This document shows positions 33,138 to 45,151 of a stretch of 64,000 nucleotides of DNA, piece by piece. The stretch is from assembly GCA_958510825.1 (NCBI GenBank), contig OY294044.1:98680893-98744892 (forward strand), given 5' to 3'. The position numbers and the translations under genes were made by a program. Below the pieces are notes generated by a model that was given only the letters and a program-made list of their open reading frames with translations, was not told where the DNA came from and ran no database searches. The stretch is from Brachypterus glaber. Its lineage: Eukaryota; Arthropoda; Insecta; Coleoptera; Kateretidae. Position 1 is the stretch's first letter. Every line of letters starts with the position of its first letter.

Positions 33138-33777
33138 CTGCGGTCCAAAAATCACCCCCATCTTAACTTTTAAACGAGTTGAGACATTAGCTTCAAATTT
33201 GAAACAACTTTCACTATCTTTTGCATTCATATTAAATATCTTTAGCTTTTAAAATGTGGCCAGGGGCATAAAGGATTTTTTTTATGGAAAGGGATGTCGT
33301 GTGATACATCATTTTAAAGCAAATAAAATCTTTTACTTGACCATATATTTTTAATTTAAAAAAAAATAAAATGTTGACTTTTCAACTTTTTTGCTAAAAA
33401 AGGCGATTTTATTAATTTAAAATTAGTTCAAAAGTATAATTTACACTTTTGTATTATAAATTTAATTATTAATTAAAAAAAAAAGTCTTTTTTTGAAGAA
33501 ATTTTGACGTAAATTCCAACTTTCAACCCCATTTTAAACCCACAAAAAAAATACGAAATAAAAATAAAATACGAAATATAAATAAAAAAATATATGGTCA
33601 AATAGAGAACTTTCAACCCCATTTTAAACCCACAAAAAAATACGAAATAAAAATAAAATACGAAATATAAATAAAAAAATATATGGTCAAATAGAGAACT
33701 TTATGTATGAGCTTTAAAAAATGTATCATACGTCCCCTATTTCCATTTAAAAAACTACACATTAAAAGTTACAAATA
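33138..33777. mobile_element. CAGTGCGGTCC MITE, right end lost, with internal 90-bp duplication
   Basis: CTGCGGTCCAAAAATCACCC at the left starts a copy of the family. A 90-bp segment (TTTCAACCCCATTTTAAACC at 33521 and 33611) is duplicated in tandem. The right arm stops at about 33750, and the next element begins at 33778. Confidence 0.8.
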
Positions 33778-34560
33778 CAGGGTGGCCACTCTCTGGAAAA
33801 CCGGGAAAAGTCAGGGAATTTGGCCGACCGGGAAAAGTCAGGGTATTTTGTGAAAAGTCAGGGAAAGTTTTGAAAAAAGCAAAAATTTAAGAAAAATTAT
33901 ATTAATTAAAAAAAAGTTTTCTAATAATTGCCAGAGACCATATTTTAGAAAACTGCTTAATATTTTCAATCCACGAAATGCTATTTAAACCTTATTTATT
34001 GAAAAATTTTTGGTCTGCGGCGCATACATTATACTTCTTTATAAAAGATTTGCCAATTTTTCAAAGAAGTTTTTTTTGCAATATTTTTTAATATTTTCAC
34101 TGACGAAATTGTTATTAGCTATAAAGCTATAGAAAACAAGCAAAAAAAATTACTTTTATCTACTTTTTTGCAATAAAAAATAAAAAAATTCGCCTGCGGC
34201 GCTAATTTTGTGTTTTAATTTATTTAATAAATTCATGTATTATTTTTTATCTAAGAAGACTTGGTTTGTTTTAAAATTACTTTTTTGCATATTATTTTAA
34301 AATTTTTCGCCTACGGCGCCTACACTATACTTCTTTTTAAAAAAATTGCCTGTCAAAAACCAAATTTGCCATATTTTGTAATATTTTTACCTACGAAATT
34401 GTTATTAGCTATAAAGCAGTAGGAAACAAGCAAAAAAATACTATATTTTTGCGTATTCTTTTATGTATTAATTAAAATTTTCGTCTGAAGCCCTAATTTT
34501 GTGCTTCTTTACAAATGCATGTATTTTTTTTTTAATTAGTGAAGGCCTAATAATAACTTA
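33778..34560. mobile_element. CAGGGTGGCCAC-tipped element fragment
   Basis: CAGGGTGGCCACTCTCTGGA is a hAT-like tip, followed by repeats of CGGGAAAAGTCAGGG. The interior has TTTCGCCTACGGCGCCTACA and TTCGCCTGCGGCGCTAATTT stretches shared with the elements at 43348 and 58955. No inverted right tip is found, so the right end is lost or lies elsewhere. Confidence 0.6.
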
Positions 34561-35008
34561 TCTTATTCTGAGGAATTCGAAAATGTTCAGGAATTCCTCG
34601 GCTCTATACGGTGAATTAACCCTCGGATCTCTTTGAGCCATCATCATTCATATCTCTAACTTCGAAAAAATTTTTGCTACATATTATGACTTTTAATAAT
34701 TATTATATAATTATTATATTATAATAGAAGATAAACCTTCAGACACAATTTGGTCGTAAGTTAACCTTAAGATATAGATAAGTTGCGGCAAAAAAAAAGT
34801 TGCTAGAACTGATAGTTTTCCTAAGGATATTTCTCTTCAGTGAGTATAACTACCAAATCGTTTTTTTTGTGTAGTTACATTAACTAATATCAGTAATATT
34901 AGCATAAAAAAAATAAACATACATACTTTTAGTTTAAACGTTATGTTTTTAATTTTTATGCAAAAATCGAGGGGTCCCGCAATAATGAAGGAGACGATGC
35001 ACTTGGCC

Positions 35009-35168
35009 AGGAAGTCTGGGAAGTCTCTAGGAAGTCTCAGGAAGTCCGGGAAGTTTTTGAGAAGTGTCAGGAAGTCTAGGAAGTCACTAGGAAATCTCAG
35101 AAAGTCGTAGAAGTCTTTGAGAAGTCGCAGGAAGTCTCAGGAAGTCTCAGGAAGTCTGGGAAGTCTTT
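35009..35168. repeat. subterminal AGGAAGTCTC tandem array, left
   Basis: About 15 imperfect copies of a 9-11-bp unit (AGGAAGTCTC, GGGAAGTCTC, TGAGAAGTCG). Confidence 0.9.
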
Positions 35169-35374
35169 AGTCGTTATTTTAATAAAAATACTTGGAAAAC
35201 ACGGTGTAATTTACCCCCTCCACACGCGCCGTGTAAGTGGCGTGGTTTTCGGCATATCGGCAGCACACTTCATTTTGTCTACTTCGCTAGAAAGTGATAG
35301 ATTTTTAAAAATTAAGGTGAAAGTTGTTAAATATGAGTTATAAAAACGATCAAAATACTTTTTTTTAGCGGTAA

Positions 35375-37533
35375 TTAAAGAGCTTAGCAGGGTAAGCAGG
35401 TAAAAAGTGCCCCAGCCCGATTTGAGCTGAGTATTTGTGCAAAAGTTAGCTCCCATAGAGGTCAGTTGATTCCCAGATTTTCAGCCCCCAACGACCCCCA
35501 GGGGGGTCAGAATTAATTTTTTTAATTCGACATGAATTATTTTTTTCTCCGGTCCTGCTGATCCGATTGACTTCAAATTTGGAACACATAATAAGGACTA
35601 TAGGGATAGGCTACAAAATATTGTCGATTTGCGACTATTATAACCTTTAAAAAAAATCACTTGTATTTTTTGAAGGGCCGAAAAAGCCCATTTTTGGCCG
35701 AACACACCCGCCATTTTTTTTTATGTTATGTATTCGTATTCGATCTAAAACATATCAAAAATTTAATTTTTTTTCATGTGGTAGAACAGTCTCAAAAAAA
35801 ATAAAAACTGCGTCGGTACGCATTTGTAGTAGTATAGAATTAAGAATATTATTTGGAATAATCGAATTTTTATTTAATATAAATAGGTCCAAAAATAAAT
35901 ATTGAAAATAAATAACAAAAAATGTTTATTCTAAGAAACCAAGCAAAATTAAAATCATAGTCAATTGAGGATCATAAAAATTAAAGTGTAAAGTATATAC
36001 AGGGTGTATTTGAAATAGCGTAGGAAATTTTAACAGGTGATTCTACATGATAAAATATAACAAAAATTTCCTATAAATATATGTCTTCCTCAGGTCAAAA
36101 TACATAAAAAAGGTACTCTTGTTGTAATACTGTAGGATTAACCGTTTTCGAGAAAAGTTCATTTGAAGGTGAAATTTCACGGTTCGAGGACGAAAAATTA
36201 AATACTAAAATGTCGAAAACAATAATTTTAATGATGCAGTGTTATTCTACATGAAAAACTAAGAAAAAAAGTTTCCATACATGTAGGTCGAAAAAACGCT
36301 TTTAAAGCTACCATAGCCCTTTAAAAATGGTGCATATTTAGGAGACCATAGCTCCATTAGGATTGATTTTTGGAAGTACCTGTATATGAGGTTTTTTTCT
36401 TAGTTTTTATTGTACATTCGCCCTGCATCATTAAAATTTTGGTTTTCAACATTTTAGTATTTAATTTTTCGTCCTCGAACCGTGGAATTTCACCTTGAAA
36501 TGATTTTTTTTCGAAAACGGTTAATCCTACAGTATTACAACAAGAGTACCTTTTTTATGTATTTTGACCTGAGGAATCATATTTCAAAAATAAAATTGCA
36601 AAAAAGTTACACAGAAAAAAGTTTGTGACAAAAAACTGATAAGTCCCCCCCGTTTCGCACACCCCTGGTTGAAATAACACATAAAAACGGGCCTTGGTAG
36701 GATTAGTTGACGTGCAAAACCTCGTTGATATATCTCAAAGGGTTCCTGAGTTATTAAATAAAAACCGATTTTTTTAGCCAATTTCAAAGGGGCGTAGCTC
36801 CCTTATGACGCATTCTTAGACATATATTTATAGGAACTTTTTTTCATATTTTATCATGTAGAATCACCTGTTAAAATTTCCTACACTATTTCAAATACAC
36901 CCTGTATATACTTTACACTTTAATTTTTATGATCGTCAATTGACTATGATTTTAATTTAGCTTGGTTTCTTAGAATAAACATTTTTTGTTATTTATTTTC
37001 AATATTTATTTTTGGACCTATTTATATTAAATAAAAATTCGATTATTCCAAATAATATTCTTAATTCTATACTACTACAAATGCTTACCTGACGCAGTTT
37101 TTATTTTTTTTGACACTGTTCTACCACATGAAAAAAATTAAATTTTTGATATGTTTTAGATCGAATACGAATACATAACATAAAAAAAAATTGCGGGTGT
37201 GTTCGGCCAAAAATGGGCCTTTTCGGCCCTTCAAAAAATACAAGTGATTTTTTTTATAGGTTAGAATAGTCGCAAATCGACAATATTTTTTTTGTAGACC
37301 ATCCCAATAGTCCTTATTATGTGTTCCAAATTTGAAGTCAATCGGATCAGCAGGACCGGAGAAAAAAATGATTCATGTCGAACTAAAAAAATTAATTCTG
37401 ACCCCCCTGGGGGTCGTTGGGGGCTGAAAATCTGTGAATTAACTGACCTCTATGGGAGCTAACTTTTGCACAAATACTCAGCTCAAATCGGGCTGGGGCA
37501 CTTTTTACCTGCTTACCCTGCTAAGCTCTTTAA
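35375..37533. repeat. 2.16-kb near-perfect palindrome
   Basis: Left-arm landmarks AGCTTAGCAGGGTAAGCAGG, GCCCGATTTGAGCTGAGT, CAACGACCCCCAGGGGGGTC, TTCTCCGGTCCTGCTGATCC and CATTTTTGGCCGAACACACC all occur inverted at matching distance on the right. By eye the arms differ by only a few percent. The symmetry centre is near 36454 and coincides with that of the inner CAGGGTGTATTTG foldback (35998-36908). Confidence 0.93.
35998..36908. mobile_element. inner foldback of the CAGGGTGTTT family
   Basis: TACAGGGTGTATTTGAAATA at the left is inverted at the right. Inner landmarks (AAAAAGGTACTCTTGTTGTA, GGATTAACCGTTTTCGA, AATTTCACGGTTCGAGGACG) pair across a centre near 36453. Arms are shortened on the left, since GGGGCGTAGCTCCCTTATGA (36790) has no left partner. 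Relatives are at 21471 and 56217. Confidence 0.88.
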
Positions 37534-38289
37534 GTTTATATCGAAATAAAAAAAGATTAAAATACAGCATATAATAAATAGGAGATATAGTTTTATTACA
37601 CAAAAAAATAAATGTCTGCCCAAGTTTCTACCATAAATTACGCAAAATTTGGCCAAAGGTAACCTCTTCCTACCTCGTAACGCAGTTTCTTATAATTTTT
37701 CACTAAAATTCTACATGGTGTAACGCTGTATTCGACCCTACCTAAACCCTTTATGTACTTTGTGAACGAATTCATTGGGTTTGTTTTTTTGTCGAAAATC
37801 TCAGTTCTAAACTGGTGCAGTTGCAACTGGGCAGTGCTCAATGGCAACTGCGCACGTTCCGAACCAATTCAGAACTGCTATTTTCGGAAAACAATATAAA
37901 CCTAAATAAACCGATTGTTTCATGCTTTTACTTAGTCACAGAATGATCATCATACCTCGGGCAAAAGCTGGCATAAATTCAGCACTGCAGTGCATTGATA
38001 AGAAGCAGCTGCAAGACGGCTGACCCCACTCCACAAGAACGCAACGCTAGTAAATCTATGATAAAAGTTAAAAAAGATGACAAAAGATGAATAATAATAG
38101 CTCGCAATTGCCCGGGCACTGTAAATCATTATCCGTGATAATAATTATGATAATTATAATTATTATTATTAAATTAGGTCCTTATAAAATAATCTGATCC
38201 GAAAACTAACTTTAACAATAAATCCCTGAATAAAAAATTCGCGGGCTAAATTTAAAAATCACGCATGCGTAGAATTGCCAAAAGTTGTT

Positions 38290-38470
38290 AGAAGTCTTTA
38301 GGAAGTCACTATAAATCTTTGGGAAGTCGGAAGAAGTCTCAGGAAGTCTTAGGAAATCTCAGGAAGTCGTAAGAATTCTTAGGAAATCTCAGGAAGTCGT
38401 AAGAAGTCTTAGGAAATCTTTGAGAAGTCCGGGAAGTTTTTGGAAATTATAGGAAGTCTTAGGAAATCTT
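38290..38470. repeat. subterminal AGGAAGTCTC tandem array, right
   Basis: Imperfect copies of AGGAAGTCTT / AGGAAATCTC / AGGAAGTCGTA in the same orientation as the left array, so the arrays are direct while the tips are inverted. Confidence 0.88.
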
Positions 38471-38547
38471 TCGAAATATGCAAAAGACTTCCGATTTTGA
38501 AGCAGACGACGCACCCAAAACCTATTGCGGGACCCCTCGGCAAAAAT

Positions 38548-38999
38548 GAAGATATTTCATAAATCGTGCCGGTACTAAATTTTGTAAATCTTCCAGGGTT
38601 CAATTCCTGTAGGGTATAATTAAAGATGTTTAATTTTTTTCATTCATTTTTTTGATAGAAAATCGTAGAAACTTGTAATTTAAAATTATATATATTTTTA
38701 GCTATTGACATTTAACCCTTTAGCGACGATTTTTTTTTAAGAATTACTTTTTTTTAATTTTTTTGGTATTTTTGGATTGGGGTCCAAAATGATCAAAATT
38801 TGTGTTACGTAATACTTGAACGTTCCCTAACTAAAAGCAGTGAAATAAATTCTTAGGTTTAAATAACAAAGTCTTTATCTTTGCATTATATTTTTAATTT
38901 AAACCAGCAATAAATAATTACGTAAAGTTAATTAACTAGGTATGATTTAGGCAACCAGGCTCCTGAATCGTACATCGTATGTTAGCAGACCTTAATAAA
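38548..38999. other. AT-rich; includes half of a GGGAACGTTC MITE
   Basis: GGGGTCCAAAATGATCAAAA at 38779 through GTTACGTAATACTTGAACGT and TCCCTAA (ending about 38831) is the right half of the TTA-target MITE family. The left half is absent. Confidence 0.65.
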
Positions 39000-39699
39000 A
39001 CGTCCAAAAGGAACCCCCCACTTAACTTTTGAACGAGTTGAAATATCGACTTTTTTTCTTTTTTCAAAACTCTTAAATAAGACAACTTAAACTATTTTTT
39101 AGCATATATTTGGTACTTTCAGCTCTTAAAATGTGGGCAGGGGGGCATGGGAGGATGGAAAGGGGGGTTGTGTGTACATCATTTTAAAGCTTATAAAATT
39201 CTCCATTTAACTATATATATTTTTTTAATTTTAATTTTTTTTTTTGGCTTTAACATAAGGTTGAAAATGGGTATTTTTGTCAAAATTTCTCTAAAAAAAA
39301 TCAAACAATTTTTTAAAAATTACTAATTTCATGATAAAAAAAACGTAAATTATAATTTTAATTGACATAAATGAAAAATTACAAAAAAATAACTTAAAAA
39401 ATCGATTTTTTTTGCACAAAAAATTGAAAATCAAAACCTTAAAAAAAAAGTTTAAAGAATTAAAAAATATACAGTACAATAGAGAATTTTATTTGCTTTC
39501 AAATGATATATCACACGACCCCCCTTTCCAATTAAAAAAATGTCCCCCAATGCCCCCGTGCCCACATTTAAAAAGCTGAAAGTATTAAATATTTGCTAAA
39601 AGATAATTCAGATTGTCTTATTTAAGAGTTCTAAATTTGAAGTCGATATCTCAACTCGTTCAAAAGTTAAGAGGGGGGGGTGACTTTTGGACCGCTCTG
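39000..39699. mobile_element. CAGTGCGGTCC MITE, degraded left tip
   Basis: The left end is only recognisable as CGTCCAAAAGGAACCCCCCA. Inner landmarks (GTTGAAATATCGAC, ATGTGGGCAGGGGGGCATGG) pair with the right arm, which ends intact as TGACTTTTGGACCGCTCTG followed by TA. Confidence 0.85.
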
Positions 39700-41240
39700 T
39701 ATATGTTTTTAGATGATTATACTTTTATACTTCTAGAGCAAGTTCTAAAATGTAACCAATTACGAAAATTGGACAATTATAGCGACCTTACTCTATATTT
39801 TTCTAATTTAATAGAGTTAAAAAAGTCTACTATATCTACAAGCTAAATTTATTCTTTCAACACGGGATTATTTTCCCATTTATTTTTATTTATTACAAAA
39901 AACAAAATCATTCTCCATCATTGATTTCCTAGTATTCTATTTCGACCTGCCGATGTGATAAATTACCCCCACAATTATCTGTTTTTAATGCTAGGGTTAA
40001 ATAATGTGACGCAAAAAAAACCTACCACATGCTCTCACAAAAACAGCTTGCGATTTTTTCTAAAAACCTTCTTGTAAAAAGTACCGGTACAAAAAATCGC
40101 GCCGAAGGACGCAAGATGGTATTCTAGCGAAAGTATCTAGCAGATGATGGCACTACCCCGGAGAAAGGGTTGCTAACTAACCTGCCCCAAGAGAGTAGTA
40201 CCGTTAGCATCCCTTTTTGCTTTTCAAGAGAGTCTTCCGCATTCTTTTGTGAAGAATTGACTTGATACCCTTTTATTACACGCTCAATAGGGTGCTATGA
40301 AAACATACGTAATGCCAATTAGTTAATATAGGTGCTTTACAATGAGGTAGGTATGCATAAAAGAATCAATTTATTTTAGTCCATTTATCATTCCTAAATA
40401 AGGACACTTAATAGAATAATACTTTTATATACACGCATAGAATTTTGTTGAAAAAACGTACATTTGCGATGTATAAAAGTTTACATGTACAATTACCTTT
40501 TATGTGCCGGGTTTTGTTATAAAATTACATATTTCATACGTACGTAAAATATAAAATTTCGGTATTTTTTTCAAAAAATTGATAAAGATTCTGCGTTGTT
40601 TGGTAGAATAGGTATAGGACAAAAAACATTACTTAAGGGGGTAAGTTCTGATTAGGGTGGTCACATAAAAAAAAAACAGGGAAAAGCTATATTAAAAAAG
40701 TATAATTTTTGAAATATCTGAAATTTTTATGAATTACAGAAGGAATGATATGATGAGAGAGCGGTTTGAAATTTTAAAATTACCCTCCAACCATGCTGAA
40801 GTTGGAAAAATTCTTCACCTTCGCCTTTTTTAACCGAAGGAGAAGGTTATCAATTCGACGTGTGACTTTGTTTTTGTTTTTTTATGCTTGATCCCGCATA
40901 ACTTTGGAACGGATGATCGAAATTTGATGAAACTTTTTGCAAATTAAAGAGGGCATTCATGAGGTGGTCCCGTTTCAATTTGACGCTCGGATAATGCCGG
41001 GTAAGCCGGATAATTAAGATAAATTAATCAGTTTAACGCAATTTCACTTAAAAACGGCTTAATTTGGTTCTAATACCAACCACATTTTTAGAGAAATATC
41101 GGATAACTCGGATAAGCCCGATAATTTGATTAAGGGGTCACTCAAATATTACAGCAGACTAAAAATCTTTTAAATGCCGCTAGATGAATTTACCAATCTA
41201 CAAGTTCTGTGTCTCTAAAAAGTAAAAATTAATTTTGGAG
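39700..41240. other. no gene recognised
   Basis: A 77-codon plus-strand frame ending at 39846 begins in the MITE and matches nothing. A TTAGGGTGGTCACATAAAAA segment (40655) may be the tip of another TAGGGTGG-type element. CGCGCCGAAGGACGCAAG at 40099 is a small GC-richer island. Confidence 0.45.
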
Positions 41241-41339
41241 TGTTACGCCCATGTTAATGGAATAGGAAAATTGCGTTACAGGGGGGGGTCCAAAATGATC
41301 AAAATTTGCGTTACGTAATACTTGAACGTACGTTCCCTT
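41241..41339. mobile_element. partial GGGAACGTTC MITE
   Basis: GGAGTGTTACGCCCATGTTA, GCGTTACAGGGGGGGG and GTTACGTAATACTTGAACG are followed by ACGTACGTTCCCTTA, so a 4-bp slip lies in the right tip. The left tip is missing. Confidence 0.75.
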
Positions 41340-41490
41340 ATGTCAAGGGTAAACCTTTTTATTTTTTTAGTTGAAAAATTTCTTAATCTTTAGTTGGGAA
41401 ATATTTGTCCTGCTAATCTCATCCAAAAAAATGTCTCGGAGCATCCCTGATCACCAGTCGGTAAAAAATTAGGAATATTGCAACTATGTA

Positions 41491-42740
41491 TTAGGTCTGC
41501 AAATTAATTCTCGGCCCCTAAATTCTACTGATCATAAATGCGATTCAAATTTAAATAATTTTTCCACGGCACATGCATTCTGTAGCGCCATCTTTAAGCT
41601 TTAAATCGAGCTATAAAACTTTTTTCTACTACTCACAGAACCCGAAATATCAGCGGTAGACGCGATGTCGTTCGAAAAAGAAAATTTAAGGCACTGCCTT
41701 CTGTTTGCATTTCAATTAAAAAAACGCGGCTGAAGCAAAAGAAATGATTTATTCTGCTAGTGGTGAAAACGCTTTATCGTACAGCACGTGCAAAAAATGG
41801 TTTCAGCGGTTTCGAAAGGGAAATTTTAACCTCAAAGATGAAGAGCGCCCTGGACAACCAAAAAAAGTCGATGATGAGGAGTTGGAGCAGTTATTAAATG
41901 AAAATCCATTTCAAACTCAACAGGAACTCGCTAATGCACTCGAGTGATGCATCAAGCTATTTCCCATCCTTTAAAGAAGCTTGAAATGATTCACAAGGAG
42001 CCTCGTCGGATCCCCCATGAACTCTCTGCCGATAACAAAATCAGACGCTATGACCAAACACTATCCTTGCTTTCGAGATTTAGGAGAAAGAATTTTTTGC
42101 ACAAAATCGTCATTTGTGATGAAAAGTGGACTCTTTACTACAACCATAAAAGGAGAAAATCATGGGTACGTCCAGGTGAACCATCAACAAGCACCCCAAA
42201 ACCGAACACCCACGCAAAAAAGGTGTCACTCTGAATTTGGTGGGATTATAAAGGAGTTATCTACTACGAGTTGCTTCAATCTGGTCATACTGTAAATTCT
42301 GAGTGCTACTGTGATCAGCTGATGAGTGTGAGCAGAACTATAGACCTTTTACAAGCCGTGGTGCGAGAACGGTAATTCTGTAGCAAAATAACGCCCGGCC
42401 TCACACGACAAAGAATACCCAAGATATCATTTCTGAGTTAGGCTGGGAAATTCTCCCACATGCGGCGTATTTACCAGACTTAGCCCCTTCCGATTTTCAC
42501 CTGTTTCGATCTCTCCAGCACCATCTCGCGGATTCCCAATTTAAGACAGTCGACGAGGTTAAAAAAAGCATAGATGAATTCAGCGAGTAAAAACCGGTGG
42601 AATTCAAAAACTGCCCGAAAGATGACAAAAATGTTTAGAAAGTGAAGGAGATTATTTTGTTGATTGAGTTTGTATTTGTTTTTTTATAAATAAAATTCTA
42701 ATTCAGATGAAAAAGGCCGAGAATTAATTTGCAGACCTAA
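41491..42740 (+). mobile_element. mariner transposon, inactive
   Basis: TTAGGTCTGCAAATTAATTC at the left is inverted at the right (GAATTAATTTGCAGACCTAA), giving 26-bp tips when GGCC is included, with TA outside both (41489-41490, 42741-42742). The 1,250-bp length is normal for mariner. It contains one decayed transposase gene. Both tips are intact, so the element could in principle still be moved by a related enzyme (inference). Confidence 0.95.
41665..42667 (+). pseudogene. mariner (DD34D) transposase pseudogene
   Basis: The encoded enzyme would have cut and pasted the element at TA sites in the nucleus. From ATG at 41665: MSFEKENLRHCLLFAFQLKK, then a frameshift in an A-run near 41730, then the helix-turn-helix part (SYSTCKKWFQRFRKGNF, DEERPGQPKK). 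A frameshift near 41943 leads into HQAISHPLKKLEMIHKE. The first catalytic Asp is in VICDEKW. A TGA sits at 42232-42234 where a Cys codon is expected, before IWWDYKGVIYYELLQSG. Near 42385-42410 frames are scrambled, and the DNARPH motif reads NNARPH, so the second catalytic Asp is lost. The third lies in YLPDLAPSDFHLFRSL. The C-terminus reads EGDYFVD with a stop at 42665-42667. Wording is closest to what I know of the mellifera/irritans-type mariners. Confidence 0.93.
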
Positions 42741-42742
42741 TA

Positions 42743-43249
42743 GTATTGTTCATAAGGCAGAAATGCAAAGAGTGACCGCAAATTTAACCTGTAACTTCGA
42801 GTGGAATTGATAAAATATAACGTATAAATGCTCAAAATTTTTGTCTGGTCATGAACTTGTGCAAATAGCAAGATTTGTTGTTCTAGAAGCTAAACATTCC
42901 CTTAAACAAAGGGTTAACTATGGGTACTTGAATTGAATTTTATACTATAAACTTTCTCACATTTTGTTAAACATAACTGGATCCTTTTAAGTCGATTTTT
43001 CTTGAGAAACTTTTTTCTATCAATTTAAAAACCATTTTCTGTAATATGAAACATTCCAATCGAAGTTACAGGTGTTTGAAAAACAGGCTAAAAAACCTCT
43101 TTTTTCTTCAAGCGTACTAAAATGTTCATATTTTATAACTGAACTAGTTAGAAGTGATCTATTTTTTTTACAGTAAAAAAATGAGTTCATTGTTGTACGC
43201 CATAAAAAAAAGTTTGGATGCTTTAAGAAAAAATAGTACGTTTCACTCA
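42743..43249. other. AT-rich spacer
   Basis: No gene recognised. Confidence 0.4.
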
Positions 43250-43341
43250 GAGGTGCTTTTTTTACTCGTCTGTAGTTTCCGGACTCCGCTTCGCGTCGTC
43301 CTTAATTTCTACAGACTAGTAAAAAAAAAGCTTCACTTTTC
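43250..43341. repeat. hairpin with GC-rich loop
   Basis: GAGGTGCTTTTTTTACTCGT, then CTGTAGTTTCC, pairs with AATTTCTACAGACTAGTAAA and AAAAAAGCTTCAC. The loop carries GACTCCGCTTCGCGTCG. It abuts the next element. Confidence 0.7.
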
Positions 43342-43347
43342 CTCTTA

Positions 43348-45146
43348 CAGGGTTCCCACCAATCCTGGAAAACCTTGAAAACCTGGAAAACGCATGGAAT
43401 TTAGATCCCCACCTGGAATACCTTGAATTTAACATTTTTTCTTAAAAAAAGCGGTTTTTGACCAGGAATTTTGTAATAGCACCTGGAATTTAACATACAA
43501 AAATATAATTTGTTCAAGAAAAAATTAAATACACTTGGCACAAGTATATAAAATATTAGCCTTCAAATTAAACTTTTTTAAGATGATTTTTTAACTATTT
43601 TGCTTGTTAACTTTTTAAAAATTTTCGTTTGGACTTTTTCGGCTGCGGCGTTAAACATAATAAGTTGTATTTTAATAGGTTTACCCAACCCATTTAAAGT
43701 CTTATAAAACAATTTGCTTATCCGGAAAAACTGTAAACTCTTAAAATTTTCGCCTGCGGCGTTAAACTTGATTAGCAATTATGTGAATAATATTTTAATT
43801 AATAGATTTTTTTAAATTATTTACATGTCAAATTTTGAGGTGTTTGAGAAATGCAAAAAGATTTCTAAAAATTTTCGCCGGCGGCGCTAAGCATAATAAC
43901 TTATGTTTGGAGATGTTTTACTTACTTATGTGAAGTTTTATAAAAATAATTTGCCTTTCGAATTCGAAATTGGTTGTCCTGAAAACTGTAAGGCGCTAAC
44001 TTTATTACCAATAATGTGATATTACAATTTTAATTAATAGATATTATAAAACTATTTGCATTTCAAATTCTGAGGTATCTGGAAATATGTAAAAATTAGG
44101 ATTTCTAAAAACTTTCACCTGCGGCGCTTAACATTAAAGGTTATGTTTTGAGAGGTTTTTCTCTGCCCATTTGAAGTTTTATAAAATAATCTGCTTTTCG
44201 AATTTTTAGAAGTTCCTTCTCCTGAAAAACTGAACTGTAAAAAAAAATTGCCAGCGGCACTAAACTTTATTGGCAATTATGTGATTATGTGACAATTTTA
44301 TACATGTAGTTTCTATAAAATAATTTCATGTCAAATTCTAAGTTGTCTGGGAAACGCAATAACAAGATTTCTAAAATTTTTGCCTGCGGCGCTGAACATC
44401 GTGTTCGGCGCCGCAGGACGTTTCATCTACCCCTTTAAAGTTTTATAAAATAAGTTGCTTTTAAAATTCTTAGAAATTGCTGGTTCTAAAAAAGAAATAC
44501 CTACTGTAAAAATGATAATGTGCTATTACAATAATTGTAATATCAATAAAGTAATAAAATTATTTTAATTAATAGATTTTATAAAATTATTTACATGTCT
44601 GCAAGTTCTGTTTGTCTGGGAAATTACGAAAACTTAAGATTTTCTGATTTCCTCTGTCAATTTGAAGTTTTTTTTTTTAATAAATTGTTTTTCAAATTTT
44701 GACGTAAAAGTGCGTGACCTAGAAAATTCTTATCAAAATTGGTTGCAGAGCTAAACTTGCTTACCAATATTGCAAAAATGTCTGGCTACACACATGTGAC
44801 TTGACAAAAACTATTGATACTGATAGAAAGCTAAATAGGCTTGCCACGGAACGAAACATCCTGTGGCCGTTTCAGAAGATGATTTTGTTTGTTAATTATC
44901 CATATTTTTGTCATTAAAAAATGTTAGTTATTGAAAAAAGAAAAAAAAATCACAAAAAAAAATTTTTGAAAAACAAATTATTAAAAAACTATTTTTGTTG
45001 AGAATTTTTTTTTTCAGATTTTTTTTTCTTTAATAATAATATTATATACTAAATCTATTTTATCATACCTGGAATTTTAATAATTTTTACCTGGAAAACC
45101 TGGAAAATACCTGGAATTTAAATGTCAATTTTTTGTGGGAACCCTG
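43348..45146. mobile_element. 1.8-kb CAGGGTTCCCAC element built of CTGCGGCG repeats
   Basis: CAGGGTTCCCAC at the left and GTGGGAACCCTG at the right are perfect inverted tips. TCTTA flanks both (43343-43347, 45147-45151), a possible 5-bp duplication. Tips resemble hAT, but an 8-bp duplication is not seen. Subterminal ACCTGGAAAACCTGG repeats occur at both ends. The interior repeats a module of AAAATTTTCGCCTGCGGCGC followed by TTAAACTT..TTA and TTTTATAAAATAATTTGC about six times (GCGGCG near 43644, 43753, 43880, 44132, 44385 and others). Non-coding. Confidence 0.88.
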
Positions 45147-45151
45147 TCTTA

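Larger units (their letters stand above)
34968..38539. mobile_element. 3.57-kb non-autonomous element with giant internal palindrome
   Basis: CGAGGGGTCCCGCAATA at the left and TATTGCGGGACCCCTCG at the right are perfect 17-bp inverted tips, with a perfect 8-bp duplication GCAAAAAT outside (34960-34967, 38540-38547). Just inside each end is a tandem array of AGGAAGTCTC-type 10-mers in the same orientation. Between them lies a 2.16-kb palindrome (35375-37533). The 8-bp duplication suggests a hAT-type mover, though the second tip base is G rather than the usual A. No transposase frame is present, and frames of 60-81 codons inside match nothing. The intact tips and duplications indicate a fairly recent insertion. 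Confidence 0.93.

Noticed and set aside
35009..35168. AGGAAGTCTC array as CRISPR or telomeric repeat
   Set aside because: The units are imperfect 9-11-mers without spacers and do not match the insect TTAGG telomere repeat; they are subterminal to a transposon.
42313..42340. CTGATGA motif as a hammerhead ribozyme core
   Set aside because: It lies within the decayed mariner transposase coding sequence, and no GAAA and stem arrangement follows.
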